A stretch of DNA of 64,000 nt, from contig SNWL01000003.1 in the NCBI GenBank assembly GCA_004362315.1, positions 496,001-560,000 of the forward strand, read 5' to 3'. A program made the position numbers and the translations under genes. This document shows, piece after piece, positions 63,917 through 64,000 of the stretch (position 1 is its first letter; every line of letters begins with the position of its first letter). The notes below the pieces were generated by a model, which was not told where the DNA came from, ran no database searches, and worked only from the letters and a program-made list of their open reading frames with translations. This DNA comes from Mycobacterium sp. BK086. Its GTDB lineage: Bacteria > Actinomycetota > Actinomycetes > Mycobacteriales > Mycobacteriaceae.

Positions 63917-64000
63917 CGGATTTGAGGACGAAGACTCGACGGACGTCACTGCGGTGGGAAGGAGGTTTCGAGGTCTATCGCCGGGCGGCCTACACGGGCC

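Overview
The window reads as chromosomal DNA of a fast-growing mycobacterium (Mycolicibacterium type). It is GC-rich and gene-dense, has many GTG/TTG starts and 4-bp stop/start overlaps, and carries mycobacteria-specific genes: the phosphatidylinositol-mannoside genes pgsA1, patA and pimA, a DUF7159 protein, an Mbp1-like CsbD protein, tgs1, devR and devS. No rRNA, tRNA, CRISPR array, insertion sequence or phage gene was seen.

Region 1 (1-10.4 kb, minus strand) is a housekeeping block syntenic with M. tuberculosis Rv2604c-Rv2618. It holds a partial membrane protein, pdxT, a TesB thioesterase, pdxS, a membrane-anchored Nudix hydrolase, pimA, patA, pgsA1, a HIT hydrolase, thrS, a PGPGW membrane protein and a hotdog thioesterase. 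Most neighbours overlap by 1-8 bp.

Region 2 (10.4-25.5 kb) is mixed accessory DNA. It has a DUF1990 protein, a GAF-ANTAR regulator and a tightly overlapping four-gene unit (family 2 glycosyltransferase, acyl-CoA-dehydrogenase-like protein, PIG-L deacetylase, NodS-like methyltransferase). Then come a poly-threonine DUF7159 protein, a TetR-controlled lipid or steroid catabolism locus, an RsbW/STAS pair, a P450 with an apparently leaderless promoter, and several small stress or envelope proteins.

Region 3 (25.5-64 kb) is a consolidated DosR (DevR) dormancy island. It contains the regulator locus itself (universal stress protein, devR, devS) and genes that lie at three separate places in M. tuberculosis: tgs1 and the Acg/Rv3131-type nitroreductases; the Rv2004c-Rv2006 and Rv2028c-Rv2032 types; and Rv2629. 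It also holds a group 3b NiFe-hydrogenase operon, two KAS III-like genes, an operon with an acyl-CoA ligase, pyruvate-dehydrogenase-like E1/E2 and an acyl carrier protein, PEP synthase, an orphan CheB domain, a P3B ATPase and five universal stress proteins in all. I found twelve candidate DosR boxes by eye, nearly all just upstream of island genes. Together these genes suggest a hypoxia/NO programme: H2 and NAD(P)H redox balancing, storage-lipid synthesis, trehalose and glycolytic rerouting, and ribosome hibernation.

Gene functions are inferred from recognised motifs and remembered family members; no database search was run.
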